Shown one piece after another: positions 27,316-36,430 of a stretch of 64,000 bases of DNA. The stretch is taken from NCBI GenBank assembly GCA_951812315.1, contig CATOSA010000014.1, forward strand, positions 1-64,000, given 5' to 3'. The position numbers and the translations under genes are program-made. The notes beneath the pieces were generated by a model. That model saw nothing but the letters and a program-made list of their open reading frames with translations. It had not been told where the DNA came from and did not search any database. Every line of letters starts with the position of its first letter. Position 1 is the stretch's first letter. This stretch comes from an uncultured Burkholderiales bacterium. Its GTDB lineage: Bacteria > Pseudomonadota > Gammaproteobacteria > Burkholderiales > Eutrophovitaceae.

Positions 27316-27990
27316 TTACAACAGTCCCCGCTCCGCAAACGAAAGCGTGCTTCCGTGACCAACAATGAAATGGTCGAGAACGCGAACGTCCACTAATGCC
27401 AGTGCCTGCTTGAGCGATTGCGTCAATACCTCGTCTGCGCGACTGGGCTCTGCAACACCGGAAGGGTGATTATGGGCGAAAATAACAGATGCTGCGTTAT
27501 GCCCCAATGCGCTCTTTACCACCTCCCGAGGGTATACGCTGGTTTGTGTCAGAGTGCCCGAGAACAGTTCTTGCGCGGAAATCAACCGATTCTGGGCGTC
27601 GAGGAAAATCCCCATGAAAACTTCAACTGGCTTGTGCTGAAGATTCAATTGAAGATACTTGCGAACTGCCTGCGGCGAGCTAAGGTTGTCAGTGCCTTTC
27701 ATTTCCTGAGTCAGCGCGCGCCGTACCAGCTCCACTGCAGCTTGCAACTGAACAAACTTTGCCTGACCAAGACCAACGATTTCCATAAATTTGGCGCGGT
27801 CGGCAGCGGCAATTCCACCAAGTGAACCAAACTTCCTGAGCAGTTCGTGAGCCAGATCGACTGCACTCTTCCCTTTCACACCTGTGCGCAAGAAAATTGC
27901 AACCAGCTCGGCATCCGAGAGTGATTGTGCACCCTTATCCAGCAGCTTCTCCCTCGGTCGTTCATTTTCTGGCAAATCACGCAACGCCAT
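27316..27990 (-). CDS. radC: RadC family JAB/MPN-domain protein
   Basis: A 224-residue protein with the N-terminal helix-hairpin-helix region ([20 protein letters not shown], then [12 protein letters not shown]) and the C-terminal JAMM metalloprotease-like fold. The metal motif is HNHPSG (173-178) with Asp186 and Glu123. RadC was once linked to DNA repair, but its role is not established. It is divergent from coaBC, the common arrangement in proteobacteria. Confidence 0.95.
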   Translation of the reverse strand: MALRDLPENERPREKLLDKGAQSLSDAELVAIFLRTGVKGKSAVDLAHELLRKFGSLGGIAAADRAKFMEIVGLGQAKFVQLQAAVELVRRALTQEMKGTDNLSSPQAVRKYLQLNLQHKPVEVFMGIFLDAQNRLISAQELFSGTLTQTSVYPREVVKSALGHNAASVIFAHNHPSGVAEPSRADEVLTQSLKQALALVDVRVLDHFIVGHGSTLSFAERGLL

Positions 27991-28055
27991 GATACTTTCC
28001 CCCTATGCAACAAGAGTTTACACTGCATGCCTTCGAGGTACTCTGAGTCGGAAAA

Positions 28056-29267
28056 ATGGGCGAGCTTGTCGATAAACGTATCCTCCTGGGACTGACCGGC
28101 GGCATTGCTGCCTACAAGGCGGCTGACCTGGCCCGCGGGCTGATCAAGGAAGGCGCCGACGTACAAGTCGTAATGACCGAGGCTGCGTGCAAATTTGTCG
28201 CACCTCTGACCTTGCAGGCGCTAACCGGGAAACCGGTATTCACGAGCATGTGGGATGACCGCATAGGCAACGGAATGCCGCATATTGAGCTGTCGCGCGA
28301 CCGCGACCTGATTGTTGTCGCGCCGGCCACGGCGGACTTCATCGCAAAACTGGTTCACGGTGCTGCCGATGATTTGCTGGCAACGCTGTGCATAGCGCGC
28401 AAGTCAAGACTGATGATAGCGCCCGCCATGAACCGCCAGATGTGGGAAAACCCGGCCACACAGCGCAATATCCGGCAGTTGCGCGATGACGGAATATTCA
28501 TGGAAGGACCGGGCAGTGGCGATCAGGCGTGCGGCGAAAACGGCATGGGACGTATGTCCGAGCCAGCGCAAATCGTGGAGTCGATCATTTCCTGGTTTCA
28601 GCCAAAGCTGCTGGCTGGTGCGCGCATCATCGTAACGGCCGGACCGACCTATGAACCGATTGACGCGGTGCGCGGCATAACCAATCTCAGTTCAGGGCGC
28701 ATGGGATACGCGGTCGCGCGCGCAGCTTTAGAGTCGGGTGCAGACGTTACGCTCATCTCAGGCAGGACAAGCCTGGTGCCGCCGTCCAGCGCTACGCTGA
28801 TACCAGTGGTAACGGCGCGGGAGATGCATGACCAGGTGATGTCACACGTGGCCGATACCGATATTTTTATCAGCGTTGCTGCAGTCGCCGATTACCGCGT
28901 CAAGAACCGCGACGAGCATAAGAAGAAGAAAACCGATGCCGGGTTGAAACTCGAATTTACCGAGAACCCAGATATCCTCGAATCAGTTGCCGCAAGCGAG
29001 AATGCGCCGTTTTGCGTTGGATTCGCTGCGGAAAGCCGCGACCTTGAAACCTATGCTCACGAAAAGAGACTGCGAAAGAACATCCCGTTGCTTGCGGCAA
29101 ATCTGGTACAAGATGCACTGAACAGCCACGAGAACGAACTCATCCTGATTGATGACGAGGGCATGCATCGCCTCGCACGGAGTCCGAAACTGGACCAGGC
29201 GCGCGGTTTGATTCGGCATATCACCAAGCTCTACAAACCGTCACGCAAGCCGGTAACCGCGCGCTAA
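28056..29267 (+). CDS. coaBC: Bifunctional phosphopantothenoylcysteine decarboxylase / phosphopantothenate--cysteine ligase
   Basis: A 403-residue fusion catalysing two CoA-synthesis steps. The N-terminal flavoprotein CoaC half (about 1-190) has LGLTGGIAAYKAADL, the His of MPHIELSRD, the PAMN motif in IAPAMNRQMW, and the Cys loop GSGDQACGENGMGRM. The CoaB half begins with ARIIVTAGPTYEPIDAVRGITNLSSGRMG and carries AAVADYRVK and KKKKTD with the lysine near the nucleotide. With panB and panC 20 kb away it completes most of the pantothenate-to-CoA route. It precedes dut. Confidence 0.97.
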   Translation: MGELVDKRILLGLTGGIAAYKAADLARGLIKEGADVQVVMTEAACKFVAPLTLQALTGKPVFTSMWDDRIGNGMPHIELSRDRDLIVVAPATADFIAKLVHGAADDLLATLCIARKSRLMIAPAMNRQMWENPATQRNIRQLRDDGIFMEGPGSGDQACGENGMGRMSEPAQIVESIISWFQPKLLAGARIIVTAGPTYEPIDAVRGITNLSSGRMGYAVARAALESGADVTLISGRTSLVPPSSATLIPVVTAREMHDQVMSHVADTDIFISVAAVADYRVKNRDEHKKKKTDAGLKLEFTENPDILESVAASENAPFCVGFAAESRDLETYAHEKRLRKNIPLLAANLVQDALNSHENELILIDDEGMHRLARSPKLDQARGLIRHITKLYKPSRKPVTAR

Positions 29268-29296
29268 CAGCTCCATGACTAGCGCGCGCTGGATTT

Positions 29297-29376
29297 ACCC
29301 CAAATAGCTTGGCCCAAAATAGATTGATCAAAAATAGCACGATGCAAATAGCATGACCCACCTAGCATGACCCAAA
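29297..29376. repeat. About five degenerate 16-bp repeats running into the dut start codon
   Basis: Successive units around AAATAG (CCCCAAATAGC..., CCCAAAATAG..., CAAAAATAG..., CAAATAGCATGACCCA, CCTAGCATGACCCA) occur every 14-16 bases. The last duplicates AGCATGACCCA, so the dut ATG is the second of two nearly identical ATG contexts; the first opens a five-codon frame whose TGA overlaps the dut ATG. Confidence 0.75.
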
Positions 29377-29816
29377 TAGACGTTCGCATCCTTGATTCGC
29401 GCCTGAAGAACCAGTTACCTGCGTACGCAACGCCCGGATCGGCAGGTCTGGACTTGCGCGCCTGCATTGACGACACGCTCTCGATCGTACCCGGGCAAAC
29501 CGAACTTGTGCCTAGTGGAATTGCAATACATCTCGCCGACCCGGGACTCGCTGCAATGGTCTTGCCTCGATCAGGCCTTGGTCACAAGCACGGTATCGTT
29601 CTGGGCAACCTGGTTGGCCTGATCGACTCTGATTACCAGGGCCAGGTCTTCGTCTCTGTATGGAATCGTGGCGATCAGACATTCACGCTGAATCCGCTCG
29701 AGCGCATCGCGCAACTGGTCGTGGTCCCGGTCATTCAAGCGTCATTCAACGTCGTGGACAATTTCTCCGAAAGCGACCGCGGTGCCGCAGGATTCGGCAG
29801 CACAGGAAAGCTATGA
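29367..29816 (+). CDS. dut: Deoxyuridine 5'-triphosphate nucleotidohydrolase
   Basis: A 149-residue trimeric dUTPase that hydrolyses dUTP to dUMP and keeps uracil out of DNA. The five family motifs are seen: [10 protein letters not shown] (I), [11 protein letters not shown] (II), [11 protein letters not shown] (III), [10 protein letters not shown] (IV) and the C-terminal [12 protein letters not shown] (V). No clear Shine-Dalgarno precedes the ATG; the upstream sequence is a run of degenerate repeats. Confidence 0.96.
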   Translation: MTQIDVRILDSRLKNQLPAYATPGSAGLDLRACIDDTLSIVPGQTELVPSGIAIHLADPGLAAMVLPRSGLGHKHGIVLGNLVGLIDSDYQGQVFVSVWNRGDQTFTLNPLERIAQLVVVPVIQASFNVVDNFSESDRGAAGFGSTGKL

Positions 29817-29875
29817 CAATGACACGCTGTGCGCCACAAAAAAAAGGCCAGCAATCGAGACTGTGTAAAAACCCG

Positions 29876-29906
29876 GAGGCCATCTTGTTCGAGGTGGCCT
29901 CTTTTT
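29876..29906 (+). terminator. Terminator-like hairpin downstream of dut, within the IS1182-like remnant end
   Basis: GAGGCCATCT pairs with AGGTGGCCTC across a six-base loop and is followed by TTTTT. Just before it lies GACTGTGTAAAAAC, which resembles the outer end of IS1182-type elements, so the hairpin may belong to the IS but can still stop dut transcription. Confidence 0.7.
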
Positions 29907-29915
29907 CATTTGTGA

Positions 29916-30440
29916 TTAGATAGCCAGTGCCTTGCAGAGTTGCTTCGTTCCCGGGATGTTAATAGCACGGGTCAGGTTATAAGCGGTCACGGCCAATGCC
30001 ATCTCGGCTTTGACCTTCTGTATGCCTCTTACCAGGAAACGCCCGCCGTCCATACGCCGCTTGAGCGTGCCAAATGGGTGTTCCACCATGCCGTTGCGCC
30101 GTTGCATCATGAGTGGATTGGCCGCGGTGCGATCGGCGACCTCGTTAAGCACGTCTTCCTCGAAGTGGCGCGTCACCCAGCGCTGCTTAGCGGCCGTACA
30201 CCGCGCCTTGATGTGACAGTTCGTGCACGCCTCACTGGTGTACAGCCAGTGGCGCTGCTTGTTCGACTGGGTCTTCTTTGGCAAGTGCTCACCGGCCGGG
30301 CACTCGTAGTAATCGCCCTCGCCGCAGTAGGTAAACTCCGATTTGTCGAAGTAGCAGCCATCGCCTTGGTTGTTCGTGGCGCGCTGTACCGGCACATAGG
30401 GGGCCTGGCAGCGCTTTAGCAGCTGACCATTGGAATAGTT
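29916..30440 (-). pseudogene. IS1182-family transposase, C-terminal remnant
   Basis: About 170 residues of a DDE transposase: GCYFDKSEFTY, YECPAGEHLPKK, the zinc-like ACTNCHIKARCT, the RNGMVEHPFGTLKRRM segment with the catalytic Glu, and a C-terminus KVKAEMALAVTAYNLTRAIN. These are typical of IS1182/DUF772-linked transposases. The N-terminal half is missing: the frame runs into the 3' end of an IS110-type gene at about 30445. The element therefore was interrupted and cannot transpose. The outer end is probably near 29857. Confidence 0.85.
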
Positions 30441-30450
30441 CCTATGGTTT

Positions 30451-31247
30451 TTAGCAAGGTTTTTTTCCGACCATATCAGGCTTGAACGGTTGTCCTGAAG
30501 TCCAGATGGCAAAGGCGATGCGCAGTAGCTTTCTGGCCAGGATCACAATGGCCTCGGTGGTTGCCAAGCCCCTGGCTAGTAGTGCGCGATAAATTGGTTT
30601 GAACAATTTTGTCTTTGCCGCTGCCTGCCCAGCCAGGTAGATCAGCCGCCGATCCTCCGCATTGCCCTGTTTGGTCAGGCGCCGCTTGCCCTGATGAGTA
30701 CCAGAATCCTTCGGGCGCGGGTCCAATCCGTAGGCGGCCACCACCGCATCGCTATTGGCAAAGGGCGTGTGATCGAAGCGATGGGTCAACGCCGCGCTGT
30801 TGATAAAGCCAATGCCGCGAATGCGCTGCAGTTGCTTGCGTTTGTTCTCCAGTTCATCGTTGTGTGCAATGACGCGTTTGAGCTCGTTGTTGAGCTCGGC
30901 GAGCAGCGTATTCAGGCTCTTCAAGGCGCCTTGATGCGCGCGCTTTAAGGCGCGGTTGGACCGCGTGCCCGTAGCCCGGATGCTCTGGCGCAGCGCCGTA
31001 GTATGACGCACGACGCTCGCGCGTTGGCTGATCAAATCACGCAGCGTGCGCTGCAAGGCGCTGGGTACGACATAACGATGTAGCCCATCACGTTCGCGAT
31101 CGACATAACGGGCAATCACGCCCGCGTCCATTGGATCGGTCTTGCCGCGCTGGCCCACGCCCCTGGCGTAAGACGCTACATGCTTGGGGTTAAGGACGTA
31201 CACGACGTGTCCATGTGTCAAGCCCGAGATCTTTGGTCCATTCACGC
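30451..31247 (-). pseudogene. IS110-family transposase, N-terminally truncated
   Basis: Some 264 residues of an IS110-type DEDD/Tnp20 transposase. The text starts at VVYVLNPKHVASYARG and KTDPMDAGVIARY (end of the DEDD domain), runs through a coiled region, and contains the Transposase_20 part RIRGIGFINSAAL and AAYGLDPRPKDSG with TKQGNAEDRRLIYLA. The first ~70 residues, with the start and the first catalytic acid, are missing because the IS3 element joins at 31248. A GTG at 31245 opens the frame but is not the native start. It is inserted in, or fused to, the IS1182 remnant. Confidence 0.85.
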
Positions 31248-32099
31248 TGTTAGGGAATTAGGTTGTTGAATCGTCTGTCCTTCGGTCCATCGCTGTAAGA
31301 ACTGCTCCGGATTCATGCCGCCCAGCGATCCATGCGGCCTGATCGTGTTGTACTCCTCGAGCCATTGATTGATTACGACCCTGGCCTCGGTCATCGAGCA
31401 AAACAGCCAGCGATTCAGGCACGTGGTTCGAAAGATCGAGTTGAAACTCTCGCAGTATGCGTTTTGCCATGGGCTGCCCGGGTCGATGTAGTGGGTATCC
31501 ACGTGCTTTTTCTTCAGCCATTGCTGTACTGCCGTCGCGACGAGTTCCGGACCATTGTCCGAGCGAATACACGCCGGGCGGCCCTGCTCGTGGAACAGCT
31601 TGCCCAGAACACGAATGACATCGCTTGCGTTCAGGCTGCGTGCCACGCTGATTTCAAGACCTTGCCTGGTGAACTCATCGACCACCGTGAGGCACTTGAG
31701 TTGTCGCGCACTCTGGTCGAACACAAAGTCGTAACTCCATACGTGGTTCGGATAATTCGCCCGGTTCACCCACTGGGTCGTTGTACCCAACACCTTGCGT
31801 TTGCGCCGTTTTCTGAGCACCTGCAGTCCTTCACGGCGACGTATCAGGCGTACGCGCTCGCGGCTAATCGCTAACCCGGTTGCGCGCATCAGCTCGTATA
31901 TCTTGCGATAGCCCCAGCAACCATAGCGCTGCGACAGGTTCACCACCTGCCTATAGGCTGCGTCGACAATGTCTTTACTACCGATATAGCGGTAGCTCGA
32001 ACGGTTCATGTGCATCGCCTGACAGGCGCGGCGCTCGCTAACGGCGTACGTATTGTGCAGGTACGTCACGCAGCGCCAGCGCTCTGGCAGGCTTACCAC
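31242..32099 (-). CDS. IS3-family transposase OrfB (DDE integrase core)
   Basis: A 285-residue rve-type DDE protein. An HTH_21 region (YGCWGYRKIYELMRATGL) precedes the catalytic core: Asp in VWSYDFVFD, Asp in CIRSDNGPELVA, and Glu in NAYCESFNSIFR (DDE with the 35-residue spacing region). It opens with GTG at 32099 inside orfA. The reading frame leaves the element: the stop at 31242-31244 lies three bases outside the terminal repeat, in IS110 sequence. Confidence 0.92.
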   Translation of the reverse strand: MVSLPERWRCVTYLHNTYAVSERRACQAMHMNRSSYRYIGSKDIVDAAYRQVVNLSQRYGCWGYRKIYELMRATGLAISRERVRLIRRREGLQVLRKRRKRKVLGTTTQWVNRANYPNHVWSYDFVFDQSARQLKCLTVVDEFTRQGLEISVARSLNASDVIRVLGKLFHEQGRPACIRSDNGPELVATAVQQWLKKKHVDTHYIDPGSPWQNAYCESFNSIFRTTCLNRWLFCSMTEARVVINQWLEEYNTIRPHGSLGGMNPEQFLQRWTEGQTIQQPNSLTA

Positions 32100-32389
32100 T
32101 TTCGGCTGTTCACGTCCTTTAACATCCGGATGTCCAGCGTTTGTTCGGCCACAATCTTCTTGAGCTGCGCGTTCTCGCGCTCGAGCTCTCGAAGCCGCTT
32201 CGCCTCAGCGACCTGCATGCCGCCAAACTTGGCTTTCCAGCGATAAAACGACTGCTCCGAGCAGTTGTGCTTGCGGCACACTTCGGCCACGGACAATCCT
32301 GCTTCGGCCTCGTGCAATATTCGAATGATCTGTTCTTCGCTGAATCGATTGCCTTTCATCGGGTCCTCCTCCATTGAGAAACCCTAACA
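31248..32389 (-). mobile_element. IS3-family insertion sequence (IS407-like), apparently complete
   Basis: The ends are TGTTAGGG at 31248 and CCCTAACA at 32389, an eight-base perfect inverted repeat with TG...CA tips. Between them lie two overlapping minus-strand genes for OrfA and OrfB, both intact. The flanks do not give a convincing target-site duplication: on one side is the broken IS110 gene, on the other the EamA gene. This points to deletion or recombination after insertion. Confidence 0.85.
32093..32359 (-). CDS. IS3-family transposase OrfA (helix-turn-helix)
   Basis: An 88-residue protein starting MKGNRFSEEQIIRILHEAEA with GGAGGAGG five bases before the ATG. It has the IS3 OrfA helix-turn-helix (AEVCRKHNCSEQSFYRWKAKFGG) and a leucine-zipper tail (LRELERENAQLKKIVAEQ). 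It binds the IS ends. Its stop at 32093 overlaps OrfB, as in elements that make an OrfAB fusion by frameshifting; I see only a modest slippery site (CGAAAG) near the end. Confidence 0.92.
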   Translation of the reverse strand: MKGNRFSEEQIIRILHEAEAGLSVAEVCRKHNCSEQSFYRWKAKFGGMQVAEAKRLRELERENAQLKKIVAEQTLDIRMLKDVNSRKW

Positions 32390-32443
32390 TAGCGATTGGC
32401 CTAATTATGGCGGGGCAAGTCAGCACTTTTTCTCCCATATTTG

Positions 32444-33316
32444 ATGCTGTCGCTTGCGGTTCTTGCGTGGGCGGGAAACTGGGTCGTGGGTCGCGCCATG
32501 CGCGACGACATTGGACCTGTCGCAATGGGCTTCTTGAGATGGGCCCTCGCGCTAGCGTTGATTTTGCCATTCTGTCTGCGCGAGCTGCGAACCAAATGGG
32601 GCGTGGTCCGTCGCAATGTGTGGTGGCTTGCAGTATCGGGTTCAGTAGGTGCGGTCTTGTTCAATACGATGATCTATGTCGGCTTGCAATACACGGAGGC
32701 GACTCACTCAAGCCTGTTCAATTCCATGGTTCCGATTTTTATTGTGATCATTTCCTGGGTTGTGCTGGATGACCGAATATCGTCACGGCAGGTGATCGGC
32801 ATCCTGTGTTCATTGATAGGCGTGTTAGCGATCGTGACGGGTGGTGATCTGTCAACACTTGCAATGGTTCGCTTCAATCGCGGCGACGCCTGGATCATGG
32901 CGGCGATGCTTCTTTCGGCCGTCTATACCATTTTGCTGAGATGGCGCCCCAGAGAGCTTTCTGCGATTGCGTTTCTTGCTGCGATGTTGATATTCAGTTT
33001 GCCGCTACTTGCGCCGTTTTATCTGTGGGAGCTGTTTCAGCGTGGTACTTTCGAATTGTCTGCTCCAACGGTGGTCGCGCTAGCTTACTATGCAACCATC
33101 CCGTCAGTACTTGCATATTTGATGTGGAATTACGGTGTCGCCAAGGTCGGGCCAAACCGCGCCAGACTGATCATCCATTTGTTGCCGATTTTTGCGGCAA
33201 TCCTGTCAGTCATGTTTCTCGGTGAGCGGCTCTACATTTATCACTACGTTGGAGCCGTGTTTGTATTCAGTGGTATCTGGCTGACGACACGGGCGCCTGC
33301 CTCAGCGGCAAGCTGA
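32444..33316 (+). CDS. EamA/DMT-family transporter, 5' end probably altered by the adjacent IS
   Basis: A protein of about 290 residues with ten hydrophobic segments and two EamA halves (first WAGNWVVGRAMRDDIGPVAMGF; second from about residue 145, with a C-terminal GERLYIYHYVGAVFVFSGIWL). It is probably an inner-membrane drug/metabolite exporter. The start is uncertain: ATG at 32444 or TTG at 32441, neither with a ribosome-binding site. The frame is open back to a stop at 32402-32404 and reads ALFLPYLMLSL, which looks like native N-terminal sequence. The original start and promoter were probably removed when the IS3 element, ending at 32389, arrived. Confidence 0.8.
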   Translation: MLSLAVLAWAGNWVVGRAMRDDIGPVAMGFLRWALALALILPFCLRELRTKWGVVRRNVWWLAVSGSVGAVLFNTMIYVGLQYTEATHSSLFNSMVPIFIVIISWVVLDDRISSRQVIGILCSLIGVLAIVTGGDLSTLAMVRFNRGDAWIMAAMLLSAVYTILLRWRPRELSAIAFLAAMLIFSLPLLAPFYLWELFQRGTFELSAPTVVALAYYATIPSVLAYLMWNYGVAKVGPNRARLIIHLLPIFAAILSVMFLGERLYIYHYVGAVFVFSGIWLTTRAPASAAS

Positions 33317-33374
33317 TCTGGCCCGTTGCCGTTGAATCATCCTGAGTTCGACAGACTGCTACCAGGAAGCTTCT

Positions 33375-34142
33375 CTAAGAATCGTCAAGAATCGGATCGT
33401 CGCCGAATTCTTCTTCGAGCTCGAGCAATGTCTTGGGTCGATCAGCGGCCTCGTCTTCTTGCAACGGTGGGGTGAGGCCGTCGCGAATCAGATAATCTCG
33501 ACGCTGCAGATAGATATCGCGCAAGAACGCGTATTCGTCCAGTGCGCCCTCGCGCATGAAATTCTCGACCTGGAGGAGGTTGGCGCGAGTGTCGATCCCG
33601 TACAAAATAATCAGGCCCCAGCGCAGACCCTCATCGTAGGTAGCATCGTAAGCTGGGCTGACGTAAATGTCGACCGGGAGCGCCAGGCCGTCGCGAACTG
33701 TACTCGGGCCGAAGAATGGAAGAACAATGTAGGGCCCACTGTCCACGCCCCAGTGACCGAGAGTCTGACCGAAATCTTCATCGTTGTATGGGATGCGCAT
33801 TTCTGTTGCCACGTCCAGCAGGCCACCCAATCCAAATACCAGATTGGTTGAAAAGCGCATGGTGTCCACCGGTACTTTATCGAACTTGAGCTGAAGCGCG
33901 TCGTTCAGGGTCGTAACTATCATGCCGAGATTGCGATAGAAGTTTGTAATTCCGGTGCGTGCAACGCTCGGAATAACTTTTACATACCCTTTTGCGACTG
34001 GTTTGAGAATTGCCGAGTCGAGTGATTGATTGAAAGCGTGAACCTTGCGGTTCATTGGTTCGAAAGGGTCTTGCTTGTTCGGACCGGTCGCACAACCCGA
34101 ACACAGGGCGACAGCCAGCAAGGCAATCCAGACGCGGTTCAT
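33375..34142 (-). CDS. mlaA: MlaA/VacJ family outer-membrane lipoprotein
   Basis: A 255-residue lipoprotein that removes phospholipids from the outer leaflet of the outer membrane and passes them to the Mla pathway. The ATG at 34142 begins a lipoprotein signal MNRVWIALLAVALCSGCATG with the lipidated Cys in the lipobox. The family core follows: DPFEPMNRKVHAFNQSLD, NFYRNLG, FSTNLVFGLGGLLDVATE, DFGQTLGHWGVDSGPYIVLP and a C-terminal acidic tail EEEFGDDPILDDS. No mlaBCDEF genes are nearby in this window. It is divergent from gabD. Confidence 0.95.
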   Translation of the reverse strand: MNRVWIALLAVALCSGCATGPNKQDPFEPMNRKVHAFNQSLDSAILKPVAKGYVKVIPSVARTGITNFYRNLGMIVTTLNDALQLKFDKVPVDTMRFSTNLVFGLGGLLDVATEMRIPYNDEDFGQTLGHWGVDSGPYIVLPFFGPSTVRDGLALPVDIYVSPAYDATYDEGLRWGLIILYGIDTRANLLQVENFMREGALDEYAFLRDIYLQRRDYLIRDGLTPPLQEDEAADRPKTLLELEEEFGDDPILDDS

Positions 34143-34742
34143 ATAGCCTGCGTACACATACTTGGCAACGAGTATAGCCTAGCAGCCGGGTCAGCAATGC
34201 AGCCGTTGTAACGCCGCAACAACTATTCACGTTGTGCATTTTGTTTCTGAATATTGGCTGCAAGCTTTGATTGCGGGATGCGGATCGAATCGTCAATATT
34301 TGCCCTTGCTCGGTCTCGGATCTGATTGAACCGGCGTACTGAGGTCGTCTATCCAGATGTAGTCGGCGTTTCACATTTGGGAGCATGTTCGGCCCGCCGA
34401 TAAAAACTGAAATTCCGCCGCTGAGATGCACTTGATGAATCACCGCGCGTGTCGCGTAGAGCGCGCACTCGTATGTGTCGAAAATAGAGGATTTAGCAAG
34501 GGTTGTGCCATGGTAGCAGTGGGCAATGGCAGTGGCAGGCAATGGTGTCAATTTCGTCATCGTGGCCCGTTGCGACGGCGGTGGCGGTGGCAGACATCGC
34601 GACCGGCGCCAGGCACAGACAAGCACTGGCGGCAAGACCGAGCGAAGACATTATCTTCAACAATGCGTGCTCGACGCGACGCGCGGCCTATAATCCATGG
34701 ATCACTTGTTTTTGTGCGACCTGTACCGAATGGAGGATTCTG
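34143..34742. other. 600-bp intergenic region between divergent mlaA and gabD
   Basis: No gene is supported here. Open frames on both strands run into neighbours but lack family features. A GGC/AATGG-rich stretch at about 34520-34600 contains GGCAATGG and GTGGCGGTGGC repeated imperfectly. GGAGG lies seven bases before the gabD ATG. Promoters for both neighbours must be in this interval but none was clear enough to place. Confidence 0.55.
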
Positions 34743-36224
34743 ATGAATGCGCCCAAAGAAGCCAGTTTTTCAGTTCAGTTGAAGGATCAATCGCTGTTTC
34801 GCCAACAATGCTATATAGACGGCAGTTGGTGTGATGCCGATTCCAATGCCACGATCAATGTTGTCGATCCGGCCAACGGTGGCGTCATCGGCACGATCCC
34901 AAGAATGGGCGCAACCGAAACCCGTCGAGCGATCGACGCGGCCGATGCCGCGCTGGCGGAATGGCGTTCAAAAGTGGCGAAAGAGCGGTCCGTTATTCTG
35001 CGCAGGTGGTTCGAACTCATGTTGGAGAATCAGGACGACCTCGCGTTGCTGATGACGACCGAGCAAGGTAAACCTCTTGCCGAAGCGAAGGGCGAGATCG
35101 CCTATGCGGCATCGTTTGTAGAGTGGTTTGCCGAGGAGGCAAAGCGTACCTACGGTGATGTTATTCCGCAGCACCAGGCTGACAAGCGACTGGTCGTGAT
35201 CAAGCAGGCGATCGGCGTGTGTGGCCTGATCACGCCATGGAACTTTCCCGCCGCCATGATTACTCGCAAGGCTGCGCCGGCGCTGGCTGCAGGCTGCACG
35301 GTGGTTATCAAACCGGCGACTCAGACGCCGTATTCGGCATTTGCGCTTGCCGAGCTTGCCGAGCGGGCAGGGGTTCCCAAGGGAGTAATTAATATAGTCA
35401 GTGGTAGCGCCTCGGAAATCGGCGTTGAACTCACTTCCAACGCCGCAGTGCGCAAAATCAGCTTTACCGGATCTACCGAGATCGGATCGCTTTTAATGAA
35501 GCAAAGCGCCGCCAGCATAAAGAAAGTCTCGCTTGAGTTAGGCGGAAATGCGCCTTTCCTGGTTTTCGATGATGCCGATCTCGACGCGGCAGTGGATGGT
35601 GCGATGGCGTCCAAGTATCGCAACGCTGGACAAACCTGTGTGTGCGCGAATCGTATCCTGGTGCAGGATAGTGTTTATGACGAATTCGCAAAGAAATTGT
35701 CTGACAAAGTCGCGGCGCTTCCAGTCGGCCGCGGTACGGACGAGGGCGTGATCATCGGCCCGTTGATCGACGACAAGGCCGTTGCCAAGGTGCAGGAGCA
35801 TATCGACGACGCCGTGTCCAAAGGTGCGAAAGTCACGGTCGGGGGCAAACCTCACGAACTCGGCGGGTTGTTTTTCGAGCCAACGGTGTTAACCGGCGTC
35901 GATACTTCGATGAAGGTCACCAAGGAGGAAACGTTCGGGCCGGTCGCACCGCTGTTTCGTTTCAAGACCGAAGAAGAGGGCGTCGCGCTGGCTAACGACA
36001 CCGAGTTCGGCTTGGCCGCGTATTTCTATGCGCGCGACATGGGCCGCATATGGCGTGTCGGCGAGGGCATCGAGACCGGCATTGTCGGCGTTAATACCGG
36101 CATTATCTCCAACGAGGTTGCGCCGTTTGGCGGCGTCAAACAGTCCGGGATCGGTAGAGAGGGGTCACACTACGGTATCGAGGACTATCTCGAGGTGAAG
36201 TACCTTTGCATCGGCGGCATATAG
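34743..36224 (+). CDS. gabD: NAD(P)-dependent succinate-semialdehyde dehydrogenase
   Basis: A 493-residue aldehyde dehydrogenase. The start is the ATG at 34743 with GGAGG seven bases upstream; the frame is open for another 80 codons upstream without homology. The catalytic Glu265 lies in LELGGNAPF, and Cys299 in GQTCVCANR. The second Cys two residues on is the redox partner found in many GabD enzymes. NWF-type motif: TPWNFPAAM, cofactor motif FTGSTEIG (241-248). It oxidises succinate semialdehyde to succinate in the GABA shunt. No gabT is adjacent. Confidence 0.92.
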   Translation: MNAPKEASFSVQLKDQSLFRQQCYIDGSWCDADSNATINVVDPANGGVIGTIPRMGATETRRAIDAADAALAEWRSKVAKERSVILRRWFELMLENQDDLALLMTTEQGKPLAEAKGEIAYAASFVEWFAEEAKRTYGDVIPQHQADKRLVVIKQAIGVCGLITPWNFPAAMITRKAAPALAAGCTVVIKPATQTPYSAFALAELAERAGVPKGVINIVSGSASEIGVELTSNAAVRKISFTGSTEIGSLLMKQSAASIKKVSLELGGNAPFLVFDDADLDAAVDGAMASKYRNAGQTCVCANRILVQDSVYDEFAKKLSDKVAALPVGRGTDEGVIIGPLIDDKAVAKVQEHIDDAVSKGAKVTVGGKPHELGGLFFEPTVLTGVDTSMKVTKEETFGPVAPLFRFKTEEEGVALANDTEFGLAAYFYARDMGRIWRVGEGIETGIVGVNTGIISNEVAPFGGVKQSGIGREGSHYGIEDYLEVKYLCIGGI

Positions 36225-36430
36225 GGTTGTCAACGAATAACTAAAATTGGCCGCGCGTAAAACCTTGGCACGCGAGTTCGCACATGCATGAAAGAGTATC
36301 GCCAGGACGTGGACATCGCATTGCGGTCAGGATTGTTTGCCAATCGCAGTATGCGCAATTGCGTGCCCGCCGCGTAGCGCTGACGGCGTTGCAATCCGTA
36401 TACCCTGACCACTTGTGACAACGGCAAATC

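Noticed and set aside
31240-32395. A target-site duplication for the IS3 element
   Set aside because: The flanking bases (ACGC and TAGC) do not match convincingly, and the two flanks are different genes.
34503-34742. An 80-codon N-terminal extension of gabD
   Set aside because: The extension has no homology and the ATG at 34743 has a strong GGAGG; the open frame is chance.
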